Source: Thioclava pacifica DSM 10166
Lineage (GTDB): Bacteria; Pseudomonadota; Alphaproteobacteria; Rhodobacterales; Rhodobacteraceae
Assembly: GCF_000714535.1 (NCBI RefSeq)
Contig: NZ_AUND01000012.1
Coordinates: 124,001 to 188,000, forward strand
Length of the DNA: 64,000 nt
Direction: 5' to 3'
The position numbers were made by a program, and so were the translations under genes. Positions within the stretch are counted from its first letter, which is position 1. Every line of letters starts with the position of its first letter. The notes beneath the pieces are model-generated. The model ran no database searches. It was given only the letters and a program-made list of their open reading frames with translations, and was not told where the DNA came from. Of this stretch, positions 1-8,899 are shown piece after piece.

Positions 1-785
1 CGATCATCCGCCCCGCCTCCTTCTGCGGTGTGGTCGGCTACAAACCCTCCTTCGATCTGGTCGAAACCTGGGGCGTGGCGGTCTTCGCGCGCTCCTTCGA
101 CACGGTCGGGGCCTTCGCACGTTCCGTGCCCGATGCGGCACTCGCAATCGAGGCGCTTTCGGGGCTCGCCCTGCAACCGGGCCGGACGACGGCCACACCG
201 CGCCTCATCCCGTTCCGCGGGCCGACATGGGACATCGGATCCCCCGAGCTCCACGCTCTCTGGACCGATTTCGAGACCAGCCTGCCCGCCGAGCAGAGCG
301 CACCATTCGCTGCCGCGCTGAGCGCCACGATGCGCGACATTCCCGCGCTGCATGCCCGGATCATGGCCGTCGAAGCCTCCGAGGCGCTGGCTCATGAATA
401 TGAGATCGGCGCAGACCTGCTTTCCGCCAAGCTGCGCGCGCAGCTTGAAGAAGGGGCGGCGCAAACGCCCGAGCAACGCCTGAACGACCGGTCCGCGATG
501 CTGGCCTTCCGTCAGCGCATGATGGCCGAGACCTCTCCCGGAGACATCTGGCTGACCCCGGCCGCGCCCGGCGCCGCCCCGCCCTTCGAGAGCGGCACGG
601 GCGATCCCGCCTTCAACCGGATCTGGTCGCTTCTGGGTTTTCCCGCCTGCACGGTCCCGTTGCTCGAAGACAGCGCGGGCCGCCCGATCGGGGTGCAGGT
701 CGTCGGGCGACTGGGCGAGGACGCACTGGTTCTCGAAGTCGCTGACCGCCTCATGCGAGATCGCTTCGAGCACGGCGAGATCTGA
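1..785 (+). CDS. Amidase (amidase signature family), 5'-truncated by the window edge
   Basis: This is the C-terminal part of an amidase-signature enzyme, a Ser-cis-Ser-Lys hydrolase of amides. The reading frame is open from base 3, where it encodes IIRPASFCGVVGYKPS. That matches the conserved stretch just after the catalytic serine loop (R-P-A-x-x-x-G-V-x-G-x-K-P-S). The remaining ~260 residues run to a TGA at 783-785 and include the family's late segment FNRIWSLLGFPACTVPL and GVQVVGR. The start and the catalytic Lys/Ser residues lie upstream of the window. The substrate cannot be told. It converges on the DUF1523 gene across a hairpin repeat. Confidence 0.9.
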   Translation, partial: IIRPASFCGVVGYKPSFDLVETWGVAVFARSFDTVGAFARSVPDAALAIEALSGLALQPGRTTATPRLIPFRGPTWDIGSPELHALWTDFETSLPAEQSAPFAAALSATMRDIPALHARIMAVEASEALAHEYEIGADLLSAKLRAQLEEGAAQTPEQRLNDRSAMLAFRQRMMAETSPGDIWLTPAAPGAAPPFESGTGDPAFNRIWSLLGFPACTVPLLEDSAGRPIGVQVVGRLGEDALVLEVADRLMRDRFEHGEI

Positions 786-803
786 GCCTTATCCCTTCAG
801 CTA

Positions 804-846
804 CTCGAAAATATCTCTGGGAGGGCGCCCACGGGGCAGCGCCCCC
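804..846. repeat. Intergenic palindromic repeat, copy 1 (probable bidirectional terminator)
   Basis: The stretch has the form GAAAATATCTC, then GGGAGGGCGCCC, then GGGGCAGCGCCCCCT. GGGCGC can pair with GCGCCC. It lies between convergent genes and ends only a few bases before a stop codon. Related copies occur at 3565-3616 (inverted) and around the mobile element ends at 22026-22074 and 30524-30543. A terminator role is inferred from its position. Confidence 0.6.
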
Positions 847-850
847 TAGG

Positions 851-1474
851 TTATTTCCGCCCGAAGAACCGGTCGAAGAACCCTTTCGCGCCCTCCTCGG
901 CATCGTCCCAGGCCTCGCCGGCATCTTCGAGCAGCGGGTCGATCGAGCGCTCGCGGAATTGCCGCCACATCGCCCGGATCGTGAGCAGGATCACCACCAG
1001 CAGAGTAAGGATGATGATATTTGCCCAAGGGATGATCCGCGTGTCGGGGCTGGGCACGACTTTCAGCCCGACTGCGTTGGGGAAGATGCTCAGCCAGCGC
1101 GAGCGCCAGCCGTAGCGCGTCACCGACACCCAGATCGGGTCCGCCTGGGTCGAGATCAGCGACTCGGCCTGGGCCTGGAGATCAGAGCTGTCGAGCTTGA
1201 AATAGGGCGGCCAGCCCCAGCCGGTATCCTCGTTCCGAAACACCAGCGTCTTGCTGTTCGGGCGCACCGTGTTGATGAAGCGTACATCGCGGCTCGTGGC
1301 GCTCGCGGTACCCACATCCGGCGTCGCCCAGAAGATCGAGTTCTCCCCGAAATCGACGCGGCGCACCTCGGTGCCGACGATACGCACGATGTCATGGCGC
1401 GGCAGGTTGTAATGCAGGAAAGTCGCCACGATGGCGAAAAGCACCGCCCAGAAACCCCATTTCACGTAACGCAT
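851..1474 (-). CDS. DUF1523 family membrane protein
   Basis: The 207-aa protein has an N-terminal membrane segment (about residues 7-24) and a second at about 149-166. Between them is a presumably periplasmic domain rich in Trp, with VTRYGWRSRWLSIFPNAVGL near its end. The C-terminal cytoplasmic tail is acidic and ends in FFDRFFGRK. The overall pattern fits the Rhodobacterales DUF1523 family, whose function is unknown to me. The ATG at 1474 follows a GGTGAGGG Shine-Dalgarno. A small membrane protein is encoded 7 bp upstream, so the two are probably co-transcribed. Confidence 0.75.
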   Translation of the reverse strand: MRYVKWGFWAVLFAIVATFLHYNLPRHDIVRIVGTEVRRVDFGENSIFWATPDVGTASATSRDVRFINTVRPNSKTLVFRNEDTGWGWPPYFKLDSSDLQAQAESLISTQADPIWVSVTRYGWRSRWLSIFPNAVGLKVVPSPDTRIIPWANIIILTLLVVILLTIRAMWRQFRERSIDPLLEDAGEAWDDAEEGAKGFFDRFFGRK

Positions 1475-1481
1475 CGCACCC

Positions 1482-1760
1482 TCACCTGTAATTCATGAAA
1501 TAGACGATCACCGCGACCAGCGTGACCGGCAGCACATAGACGAGCCAGATCAGCTTGCGCAGCAGGCTCTTTTCGTAATCTCGCATACCCTCTTCGACAA
1601 ATGCGTCGCGGGTCTGGGCTATATCACCATAGGCGTGAGTGACATCCCATTCCTTTTCGAGCGACTCCCGGCGCAGCGAGCGGGCATAGATCCGCACCAG
1701 CCAGAACAGGATCGTCAGCGCGATCAGACCGAAAACTGCCAATCGGATGAGAGCCAGCAT
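1482..1760 (-). CDS. Small two-TM membrane protein, unknown function
   Basis: A 92-aa protein with a hydrophobic N-terminal segment (residues 3-22, LALIRLAVFGLIALTILFWL). A charged middle contains Arg- and Glu-rich stretches, and a second hydrophobic segment lies at about 70-88. A clear AAGGAG lies 6 nt before the ATG. It sits immediately upstream of the DUF1523 gene. I do not recognise the family. The tight spacing suggests the two act together at the membrane. Confidence 0.65.
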   Translation of the reverse strand: MLALIRLAVFGLIALTILFWLVRIYARSLRRESLEKEWDVTHAYGDIAQTRDAFVEEGMRDYEKSLLRKLIWLVYVLPVTLVAVIVYFMNYR

Positions 1761-1841
1761 CCTGCGCTCCTTGCCTCAACGGGGGCAGCCTAGGCCGGTG
1801 CTGCGGCGAAGGCCAGTCTCAGCGCAACCTCAGCCCCAGAC

Positions 1842-2150
1842 TCACCCCTTGCGCGCGGCCATGGCCATGCGGATCAGCTTGATCGCGATGGCCGCGGCCG
1901 CGACCGGGATCAGCGCCATCACATAGGTCGCGGCAAACATCTGGCGCGGCGCGTAACCGTTCGTGCAGCTGCCCGCGTCCGAGAAGAAATTGAACACGAA
2001 GCCTGCGCCGCAGGCCGTGCCGGTCATGTAAAAAGCCGGCAACAACATCCCCACCGGCACCAGCGCGAGCAGTTTCGCCCAGTCATATTTCGACAGCCAG
2101 CCGCCGACCGCGATGCAGATCACCAGCGCGAAGCCCAGAAACAGGTTCAT
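1842..2150 (-). CDS. Small multi-pass membrane protein, unknown function
   Basis: A ~102-aa protein with three hydrophobic stretches (LFLGFALVICIAVGGW; LLALVPVGMLLPAFYM; MFAATYVMALIPVAAAAIAI). It ends in basic residues. Two adjacent ATG codons (2153 and 2150) follow AGGAGG, and the second has the better spacing of 6 nt. A cysteine pair (TACGAGF; GSCTNG) sits in the presumed loop. No family recognised. It belongs to a run of three small membrane-protein genes on this strand. Confidence 0.6.
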   Translation of the reverse strand: MNLFLGFALVICIAVGGWLSKYDWAKLLALVPVGMLLPAFYMTGTACGAGFVFNFFSDAGSCTNGYAPRQMFAATYVMALIPVAAAAIAIKLIRMAMAARKG

Positions 2151-2266
2151 CATCGTCCTCCTGCCCGACGCCCTCGCCGGGTTTGCCCTGCAATAGCGCG
2201 CCGGGTCGTCCTTGGCCATGCGTTTTCCACTTGGAACACGGGCCGCGGCAGGTCTAGCGTGGCGGC

Positions 2267-3547
2267 ATGGACCTCGCTGCGCGCCTCAAACTCGAGATCG
2301 ACAGCCGCCACGACGATCTGGTCGCGCTGACCCAGGATCTCATCCGCATCCCGACGCTCAACCCGCCGGGGCGGCATTACCTCGAGATCTGCGAATATCT
2401 CGCGGATCGGCTGGGCGCGCGGGGCTTTTCGACCGAGCTGATCCGCGCCCATGATGCGCCCGGTGACAGCGAACGCTATCCGCGCTGGAACCTCGTGGCG
2501 CGGATCGAAGGCGGACGACCCGGCGAATGCGTGCATTTCAACTCGCATCACGACGTGGTCGAGATCGGCCATGGCTGGACCCGCGATCCCTTCGGCGCCG
2601 AGATCGAGGGCGACCGGATCTACGGGCGCGGCGCCTGCGATATGAAGGGCGGGCTCGCGGCCTCGGTGATTGCGGCAGAGGCTTTCCTGGCAGCCTGCCC
2701 CGATTTCGCGGGCGCGATCGAGGTCTCCGCGACAGCCGACGAGGAAACCGGCGGCTATGGCGGGGTGGCCTATCTCGCGGCGCAAGGCCGCTTTGACCCC
2801 GCCCGCGTGCAGCATGTCATCATCCCCGAACCCCTGCACAAGGATCAGATCTGCCTCGGCCATCGCGGCGTCTGGTGGGCCGAGATCGAGACGATGGGCC
2901 GGATCGCGCATGGCTCGATGCCGTTCCTTGGTGACAGCGCGATCCGCCATATGGGCGCGGTTCTGGCCGAGATGGAGGAGACGCTTTATCCGCTCCTGCT
3001 GGGCAAACGCACTGAGATGCCGGTGATCCCCGAAGGCGCGCGGGCCTCGACGCTGAATGTCAATTCGATCCATGGCGGCGAACCCGAGCAGGAGGCGGAC
3101 TATACCGGCCTGCCAGCGCCCTGCGTGGCCGATCGTTGCCGTATCGTGATCGACCGGCGTTTTCTGATCGAAGAAGATCTGACCGAGGTGAAGGCCGAGA
3201 TCACCGCGCTGATGGAGCGGGTGAAAGTGCGCCGCCCCACGTTCCGCTACGAGATCCGCGATCTCTTCGAGGTGCAGCCCTCGATGACAGAGCACGATGC
3301 GCCCGTCGTGCGCTCCACCGCCGCCGCGATCGAGGCGGTGCTGGGGCGCGAGGCCGCCTATGTCGTCAGCCCCGGCACCTATGATCAGAAGCATATCGAC
3401 CGGATCGGGCGACTGAAGAACTGCATCGCCTATGGGCCGGGGTTGCTGGAGCTGGCACATCAGCCCGACGAATGGGTGGGCATCACCGACATGGCCGACA
3501 GCGCGAAGGTGATGGCGCTCGTGCTGGCGGAGCTGCTGGCCCCCTGA
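2267..3547 (+). CDS. M20 family metallopeptidase (ArgE/DapE-type deacylase)
   Basis: A 426-aa di-zinc hydrolase of the M20/ArgE-DapE superfamily. Visible metal-site segments are HFNSHHDVV (His ligand), GRGACDMKGG (bridging Asp), TADEETGG (catalytic Glu pair) and PEPLHKD. The VSPGTYDQKH segment near the C-terminus supplies the last His. A central dimerisation domain separates the two halves of the catalytic domain. It resembles acetylornithine deacetylase/succinyl-diaminopimelate desuccinylase-like proteins, but the exact substrate is not evident. A clear dapE is present at 59087-60229, so this copy probably has another role. It converges on the aldehyde dehydrogenase. Confidence 0.88.
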   Translation: MDLAARLKLEIDSRHDDLVALTQDLIRIPTLNPPGRHYLEICEYLADRLGARGFSTELIRAHDAPGDSERYPRWNLVARIEGGRPGECVHFNSHHDVVEIGHGWTRDPFGAEIEGDRIYGRGACDMKGGLAASVIAAEAFLAACPDFAGAIEVSATADEETGGYGGVAYLAAQGRFDPARVQHVIIPEPLHKDQICLGHRGVWWAEIETMGRIAHGSMPFLGDSAIRHMGAVLAEMEETLYPLLLGKRTEMPVIPEGARASTLNVNSIHGGEPEQEADYTGLPAPCVADRCRIVIDRRFLIEEDLTEVKAEITALMERVKVRRPTFRYEIRDLFEVQPSMTEHDAPVVRSTAAAIEAVLGREAAYVVSPGTYDQKHIDRIGRLKNCIAYGPGLLELAHQPDEWVGITDMADSAKVMALVLAELLAP

Positions 3548-3564
3548 AGAAAACATGCCTTTGC

Positions 3565-3616
3565 CAAGGGGGGCTCTGCCCCCGTCCGCTGACGCGGACT
3601 CCCCCGAGATATTTTC
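3565..3616. repeat. Intergenic palindromic repeat, copy 2 (double hairpin, probable terminator)
   Basis: Two adjacent hairpins lie between convergent genes. One is GGGGGCTCTGCCCCC. The other is GTCCGC-tgac-GCGGAC. They are followed by CCCCCGAGATATTTTC. The reverse complement reads GAAAATATCTCGGGGG...GGGGGCAGAGCCCCC, which matches the organisation of copy 1 at 804-846. Confidence 0.65.
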
Positions 3617-3633
3617 GTCAAGAAGAAGGGAGA

Positions 3634-5079
3634 TCAGCCGTGCCAGGCGGCAACAGTTTTCAGACTTGAGAAACCATAGAGCGCCTCGAAGCCCTTCTCG
3701 CGACCATGGCCGGATTTACCGATCCCGCCGAAGGGCAGCTCGACCCCGCCACCCGCGCCGTAATTGTTGAGAAACACCTGTCCCGCGCGCAGGCGTTTGG
3801 CAAGGCGCATCAGGCGCGGTCCGTTTTCTGACCAGACGGAAGCCACGAGCCCGTAATCGGTGCCATTGGCGATCGCGACGGCCTCTTCCTCATCCTCGAA
3901 GGGAATGACGATCTGGGCGGGGCCGAAGATTTCCTCTTGCGCGAGGCGGTGCGCACCATGTCCGCCGCCGATCAGGGTCGGAGCGACGTAATGGCCGGTC
4001 GCGGGCGCATCCCCGGCGATCGTGCCTTGCGCGGCGATGGTCAGGTCCGAGGCGAGGCTCAGATAGGTCTCGACAATCTGTTTCTGCCGTCCCGAGATCA
4101 ACGGACCCAGATTGTGATCGGCAAGCGCGGGCCCGACGACCAGAGCGCGGTAGCGCGCGGCCATCTTTTCGAGCACCTCTTCGTAGCGCGATCTCTCGAC
4201 GAGGATACGCGAGGCCGCCGAACAGGTCTGACCCGCGTTCTGGATGCCCGCATTGACGAGGAACGGGAGCGCGCGCTCGAGATCGGCATCCGCAAAGACA
4301 AGCTGGGGAGATTTTCCGCCGAGTTCGAGCGTGACGGGGACGACATTGGCGGCGGCGGCGGCCTGAATGAGCTGGCCCACCCCGACCGAACCCGTGAAAG
4401 AGATATGATTGATGCCCGGATGCGACGAGAGCGCCGCCCCCGCTTCCTCGCCCAGACCGGGAACGATATTCAGCGCGCCTGCGGGCATGCCGGCCTCTTC
4501 GGCAATACGGGCAAAGGCAAGCGCGGTAAGCGAAGCTTCCTCGGCGGGTTTGACGACCGCGGCATTGCCCATCGCGAGGGCGGCTCCGACGGACCGGCCG
4601 ATGATCTGCATCGGGTAATTCCACGGCACGATATGGGCGGTCACGCCATGGGGCTCACGCAGGGTATAGGCGGTGTAGCCGTTGAGGTAGGGAATCGTCT
4701 CGCCCATCACCTTGTCGGCGGCCCCGCCGTAGAACTCGAGATAGCGCGCGAGCGCGGTCACATCGGCACGGGCCTGGCTCAGGGGCTTCCCGACATCCAT
4801 CGCCTCGATCACCACAAGCTCTTCGGTCCGCGCAAGCACGAGACCCGACATCTTCATCAGGATGCGACCGCGTTCGGCGGCCGTGAGCTGGCCCCATTGC
4901 CCCTCGAGCGCCACTTGAGCCGCAGTCACGGCCTCGTCGATCTCGCTGGGGGTGCCGCGTGCGATCCGCGCCATTTCCGAGCCATCCGAGGGATTCTCGA
5001 CGGCCAGTGTCTCGGGCGTCCGACGCCAGTTGCCGCCAATCAGCATTTCTTCGGGGTCGAACCATAGCGGCAGGGTCAT
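3634..5079 (-). CDS. NAD(P)-dependent aldehyde dehydrogenase
   Basis: A 481-aa ALDH-superfamily enzyme that oxidises an aldehyde to the acid. Key residues are all present: Asn154 in VPWNYP, Lys177 in VVKPAE (cofactor), the FTGSVGVG dinucleotide turn at 228-235, Glu252 in LELGGKSP and catalytic Cys286 in GQTCSAA. It is closest in feel to betaine/aminoaldehyde or gamma-glutamyl-aminoaldehyde dehydrogenases. The substrate is not determinable from sequence alone. The start ATG at 5079 has GGAG 7 nt upstream. It is transcribed divergently from the L,D-transpeptidase gene across ~200 bp. Confidence 0.9.
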   Translation of the reverse strand: MTLPLWFDPEEMLIGGNWRRTPETLAVENPSDGSEMARIARGTPSEIDEAVTAAQVALEGQWGQLTAAERGRILMKMSGLVLARTEELVVIEAMDVGKPLSQARADVTALARYLEFYGGAADKVMGETIPYLNGYTAYTLREPHGVTAHIVPWNYPMQIIGRSVGAALAMGNAAVVKPAEEASLTALAFARIAEEAGMPAGALNIVPGLGEEAGAALSSHPGINHISFTGSVGVGQLIQAAAAANVVPVTLELGGKSPQLVFADADLERALPFLVNAGIQNAGQTCSAASRILVERSRYEEVLEKMAARYRALVVGPALADHNLGPLISGRQKQIVETYLSLASDLTIAAQGTIAGDAPATGHYVAPTLIGGGHGAHRLAQEEIFGPAQIVIPFEDEEEAVAIANGTDYGLVASVWSENGPRLMRLAKRLRAGQVFLNNYGAGGGVELPFGGIGKSGHGREKGFEALYGFSSLKTVAAWHG

Positions 5080-5287
5080 GCGGGGCGCTCCTCTCGTCTC
5101 GCGAATGGCGCCAAGGTCCGCCGCAGATCCGTCAAGGTCAAGGGGGCGGCTTTCCGCCGACGCGGTAAGGAGGGGACTCGATCACATTCATGTTAGTGTG
5201 AGAGGAGGGAACTTTGGCCTATCTAGCGGATTGGTGATCGGGAACCGGGTGCGGGAGCGCCCTCCGAAGAGAGACAGGGAATTGCAA

Positions 5288-6223
5288 GTGACCACGTGTT
5301 CAATGACGCTCAAACGCGCGACCCGCCCGGCTTTGCTGGTGGGTCTTGTCGGGATTCTGGCAGCCTGCGCGAGCGAGCCGCACCAATACGCCCAGCCGAC
5401 CCAGTCGAGCAAAACCGTTCCCTCGGAATATCAGGCGCGCGACGATGACGGGAAAGACATCCCGGCGGTGAACCCGAAATACCTCGTCGAACGCAACCGC
5501 CGCCAGATCGTGCCCTATCACGGGCCCGAACCGGTCGGCACGATCGTCGTCGATCCCTATGCGCGCTTCCTCTATTACATCACCGCCCCCGGTCAGGCCG
5601 AGCGCTATGGCGTTGCCGTGGGCCGCGACGGCAAGGGCTTTTCGGGCGATGCCACGATCCAGCGCAAACAGGAATATCCTAGCTGGACGCCTACGCAGAA
5701 CATGATCAAGGAAGATCCCGATCTTTACGGGCCTTTGAAGGATGGTCTGCCCGGTGGTCTCGATAACCCGCTCGGAGCGCGGGCGCTTTATCTCTACAAG
5801 GACGGCAAGGATACCTATTACCGGATCCACGGCACGATGGACCCCTCCTCGATCGGGCGGGCGACCTCGGCTGGCTGTATCCGCCTGTTCAATCAGGACA
5901 TCATCGACCTCTTCAACAAGATCCCGAAAGGGACAGAAGTGAAGGTGCGCAACCGCGAGGAAAGCCTCGATATGGAAGGGCCGGTCGTCCAGCTCCACTC
6001 GGGCTATGTCGTCTCAGCCTATAACCAGGTCGCGATCTCGGAAGACCAGAAGGCCTGGGAGGCCGGTCTGATCCCCGACCCGAACAAGGTCGAACAGGAG
6101 CAGCACGAAGCTTCGGTCGCGATGGCCGAGCAGGTGGGCGCCTCGGGAGAAACCGCGCAATCGCCCGATTGCGGCTATCCGGGTACCGCCCCCTGCACGG
6201 ACGGGACCACGGCGAGCAACTGA
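5288..6223 (+). CDS. L,D-transpeptidase (YkuD/ErfK family), predicted lipoprotein
   Basis: A 311-aa cell-wall enzyme predicted to form or remodel 3-3 peptidoglycan cross-links or attach proteins in the periplasm. From the GTG start at 5288 (AGGGA 7 nt upstream) the protein has a signal peptide ending in a lipobox, LAAC, with Cys27 the likely lipidated residue. The YkuD catalytic motif is complete: His181 in IHGTMD and Cys197 in SAGCIRL. The ATG at 5303 is an alternative start that keeps the lipobox. The C-terminal tail after the domain is Gln/Glu-rich and ends with a Cys pair (CGYPGTAPC). A strong terminator follows. Confidence 0.92.
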   Translation: MTTCSMTLKRATRPALLVGLVGILAACASEPHQYAQPTQSSKTVPSEYQARDDDGKDIPAVNPKYLVERNRRQIVPYHGPEPVGTIVVDPYARFLYYITAPGQAERYGVAVGRDGKGFSGDATIQRKQEYPSWTPTQNMIKEDPDLYGPLKDGLPGGLDNPLGARALYLYKDGKDTYYRIHGTMDPSSIGRATSAGCIRLFNQDIIDLFNKIPKGTEVKVRNREESLDMEGPVVQLHSGYVVSAYNQVAISEDQKAWEAGLIPDPNKVEQEQHEASVAMAEQVGASGETAQSPDCGYPGTAPCTDGTTASN

Positions 6224-6247
6224 TCCACTTATTCAATCACCAGACAG

Positions 6248-6285
6248 ACGGCGCGGCGCCTTCGGGCCCGCGCCGTTTGCCTTTG
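6248..6285 (+). terminator. Rho-independent terminator after the L,D-transpeptidase gene
   Basis: ACGGCGCGG (6248-6256) pairs perfectly with CCGCGCCGT (6268-6276). An interrupted T tract, TTTGCCTTT, follows. The hairpin starts ~25 bp after the stop codon. Confidence 0.8.
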
Positions 6286-6406
6286 TAACAGCGGGGAAAA
6301 GCCGCCCCGATCTCCCCCGTGTCGCGGCGTTTCGGCATTCCTATCTTCCCTTGAGCGGCTCGGACCGTTAGGAGTTGCGACCAAGCAGATCAGGGAGGAT
6401 TGCCCC

Positions 6407-7231
6407 ATGAGCGCCACCGGAACCTCGCGTCAGAAGATGCCCGCCGACATTCTAGCGATGAAGGGCGGCGCGCCGATCGTTTGCCTGACCGCCTATACCA
6501 CGCCGATCGCCAAGCTGGTCGACAGCCATTGCGATCTGGTGCTTGTGGGGGACTCGGTCGGCATGGTGCTGCACGGGCTGCCCTCGACGCTGGGCGTCAC
6601 CATGGAGATGATGGTGATGCATGGTCAGGCCGTCGCGCGCGGGCTCTCGAACGCGCTGATGGTGATCGACATGCCGTTCGGCTCCTACGAGGAAAGCCCC
6701 GCGCAGGCGTTTCGCAACGCCGCCCGGCTGATGGCAGAGACCGGCGCAGGCGCGGTGAAGCTCGAAGGTGGCGTGCACATGGCCGAGACGATCGCGTTTC
6801 TCGTCGCCCGCGGCATCCCCGTGATGGCGCATATCGGGCTGACGCCGCAATCGGTGAACACGCTGGGCGGCTACAAGGTGCAGGGGCGCGGCGAGGGCCG
6901 TGCGCGGCTGATCGCGGATGCGAAAGCCGTGGCCGAGGCAGGGGCGTTCTCGGTCGTGCTCGAGAAAGTGCCGCAGGGCCTGGCCGATGAGATCACCGCC
7001 GAGGTCGCGATCCCGACCGTGGGGATCGGTGCCGGTGCGGGCTGCGACGGGCAGGTGCTGGTGGTCGATGACATGCTGGGCCTCTTCACCGATTTCAAAC
7101 CGAAATTCGTCAAGCGTTTCGGGCAGCTCGGGGTGGCGGCCGAGGCGGCCGTGGCCGATTACGCCGCGGAGGTGCGTGACCGCTCCTTCCCGGCGGCCGA
7201 GCACAGCTTTGCCGATGAGGTCAAGAAATGA
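6407..7231 (+). CDS. panB: 3-methyl-2-oxobutanoate hydroxymethyltransferase
   Basis: A 274-aa first enzyme of pantothenate synthesis, which transfers a hydroxymethyl group from 5,10-methylene-THF to alpha-ketoisovalerate. Family hallmarks are [12 protein letters not shown] near the N-terminus, [11 protein letters not shown] (metal-binding Asp), [19 protein letters not shown] and [13 protein letters not shown], followed by GGYKVQGR. The length is typical. Its TGA overlaps the panC ATG by 4 bp, so the two are translationally coupled. The ~180-bp upstream gap contains the preceding gene's terminator. Confidence 0.96.
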   Translation: MSATGTSRQKMPADILAMKGGAPIVCLTAYTTPIAKLVDSHCDLVLVGDSVGMVLHGLPSTLGVTMEMMVMHGQAVARGLSNALMVIDMPFGSYEESPAQAFRNAARLMAETGAGAVKLEGGVHMAETIAFLVARGIPVMAHIGLTPQSVNTLGGYKVQGRGEGRARLIADAKAVAEAGAFSVVLEKVPQGLADEITAEVAIPTVGIGAGAGCDGQVLVVDDMLGLFTDFKPKFVKRFGQLGVAAEAAVADYAAEVRDRSFPAAEHSFADEVKK

Positions 7232-8067
7232 CGCAAGTGATCCGCACCGCCGCCGAGCTGCGCGACAAGGTGGCCGCCTGGAAACGTTCGGGCATGCTCG
7301 TGGGCGTTGTGCCGACGATGGGGGCGCTGCATGACGGCCATTTGAGCCTCGCAAGGGCGGCACGCGAGCAGTCGGACCGGGTGATCGTGACGGTCTTCGT
7401 GAACCCGATGCAGTTCAACAATGCCTCCGATCTCGACAAATACCCGCGCGACGAGGCGAAGGATCTGGCGCTTCTGGAGGCCGAAGGGGTCGACGTGCTC
7501 TTCGCCCCCGGCGTGGACGAGGTCTATCCCGATGGCTTTGCCACGACCGTTTCGATAAAAGGCATCACTGAACCGCTCGAGGGCGCCTTCCGGCCCGGCC
7601 ATTTTGACGGGGTCGCCACGGTTTGCTCGAAGCTTTTCGGCATGACGCAGGCAGGGCGCGCCTTTTTCGGCGAGAAGGACTGGCAGCAATTGCAGGTCGT
7701 CCAGCGCCTCGTGCGCGATCTCAACATCCCGACCCGCATCATCGGCTGCCCGACGATCCGCGAGGAAGACGGGCTCGCCATGTCCTCGCGCAATGTCCGC
7801 CTGACCGAAGCGGAGCGCGAGGTCGCGCCGCGCCTGCATGAGATCATGCAGCTTGCCGCGGCCGAGATCCGCGACGGGGTGTCGGCGCAGATCGCTCTGA
7901 CCAATGCCGAAGCCGCGCTGCTGGAGGCCGGGTTCCGCGAGATCGAATATCTCGAGCTGCGCACCGTCGACGGGTTGCGCCCCGCGGAAGATCTGTCCGA
8001 GCCGGCGCGGATGCTTGTAGCACTCTGGCTGGGCGATGTGCGGCTGATCGACAATATCGCCGTCTGA
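7228..8067 (+). CDS. panC: Pantothenate synthetase (pantoate-beta-alanine ligase)
   Basis: A 279-aa cytoplasmic ATP-dependent ligase joining pantoate and beta-alanine. It shows the nucleotidyltransferase-fold motifs: [14 protein letters not shown] (HIGH-like, residues ~28-41), [24 protein letters not shown]-type segment, FGEKDWQQL and the KMSKS-like AMSSRNVRL. The 4-bp ATGA overlap with panB forms a two-gene pantothenate operon. The remaining pathway gene panE is not in the window. Confidence 0.96.
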   Translation: MTQVIRTAAELRDKVAAWKRSGMLVGVVPTMGALHDGHLSLARAAREQSDRVIVTVFVNPMQFNNASDLDKYPRDEAKDLALLEAEGVDVLFAPGVDEVYPDGFATTVSIKGITEPLEGAFRPGHFDGVATVCSKLFGMTQAGRAFFGEKDWQQLQVVQRLVRDLNIPTRIIGCPTIREEDGLAMSSRNVRLTEAEREVAPRLHEIMQLAAAEIRDGVSAQIALTNAEAALLEAGFREIEYLELRTVDGLRPAEDLSEPARMLVALWLGDVRLIDNIAV

Positions 8068-8132
8068 GCCGCCAACCTGGCCCCTTGCGTGCGCCCTTCC
8101 TTCTGCCAAAGTGCGCCGGAGGGAGGAGCCAC

Positions 8133-8873
8133 ATGAGACTTGAAAACAAGACCGCCATCGTCACCGGTGCGGGTTCGGGCTTCGGCGCGGGCATCGCGCG
8201 CCGGTTCGCGGCCGAGGGCGCGCGCGTCATGGTTGCCGATCTGAACGAGGACGCCGCGCAGGCCGTTGCCGAAGAAATCGGCGGGGTTGCCTGTGCTGTC
8301 GATGTCAGCCGCGATGCGGATGTCGCCGCGATGACCAAAACCGCGCAGGACACCTGGGGCCGGATCGATATCCTCGTGAACAACGCAGGCACGACCCATC
8401 TGCCGAAACCGATGGAAGAGGTCACCGAGGAAGAGTTCGACCGCGTCTTGAACGTGAACGCCAAGTCGGTCTACCTGACCGCCCGCCATATCGTACCGCT
8501 GATGAAGGCGCAGCACGCGGGCGCGATCCTCAACGTGGCCTCGACCGCTGGCGTGAGCCCGCGTCCCAGGCTCAACTGGTACAATGCCTCCAAGGGCTGG
8601 ATGATCACCGCGACCCGCGCGATGGCGGTGGAGCTTGCACCCGAGGGCATCCGCGTCAACGCGATCAACCCGGTCGCGGGCGAAACCCCGCTTCTGAAAA
8701 GCTTCATGGGCGAGGACACGCCCGAAGTGCGCGCGAAATTCCTCGCAACGATCCCCCTCGGGCGGTTTTCGACACCCGAGGACATGGCAAATGCCGCGCT
8801 GTTTCTGTGCTCCGACGAGGCGAGCATGATCACCGGCGTTGCGATGGAGGTCGATGGCGGGCGCTGTATCTGA
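8133..8873 (+). CDS. SDR family NAD(P)-dependent oxidoreductase
   Basis: A 246-aa classical short-chain dehydrogenase/reductase. The cofactor motif TGAGSGFGAG is near residue 12, NNAG at ~85 and catalytic Ser in NVASTAG at ~140. The YNASKG active site follows and the protein ends VDGGRCI. The ATG at 8133 is preceded by GGGAGGAG. An alternative start at 8085 would add a non-conserved tail. It lies 65 bp after panC on the same strand and converges on fadH. The substrate is unknown; resemblance to 3-oxoacyl-ACP reductase-like proteins is only general. Confidence 0.9.
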   Translation: MRLENKTAIVTGAGSGFGAGIARRFAAEGARVMVADLNEDAAQAVAEEIGGVACAVDVSRDADVAAMTKTAQDTWGRIDILVNNAGTTHLPKPMEEVTEEEFDRVLNVNAKSVYLTARHIVPLMKAQHAGAILNVASTAGVSPRPRLNWYNASKGWMITATRAMAVELAPEGIRVNAINPVAGETPLLKSFMGEDTPEVRAKFLATIPLGRFSTPEDMANAALFLCSDEASMITGVAMEVDGGRCI

Positions 8874-8899
8874 GCGGGAGGGGCGTTCCCCTCCCCCAC

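Noticed and set aside
5303-6223. ATG at 5303 as the start of the L,D-transpeptidase
   Set aside because: Not excluded, but the GTG at 5288 has AGGGA at good spacing while 5303 has none. Both keep the lipobox.
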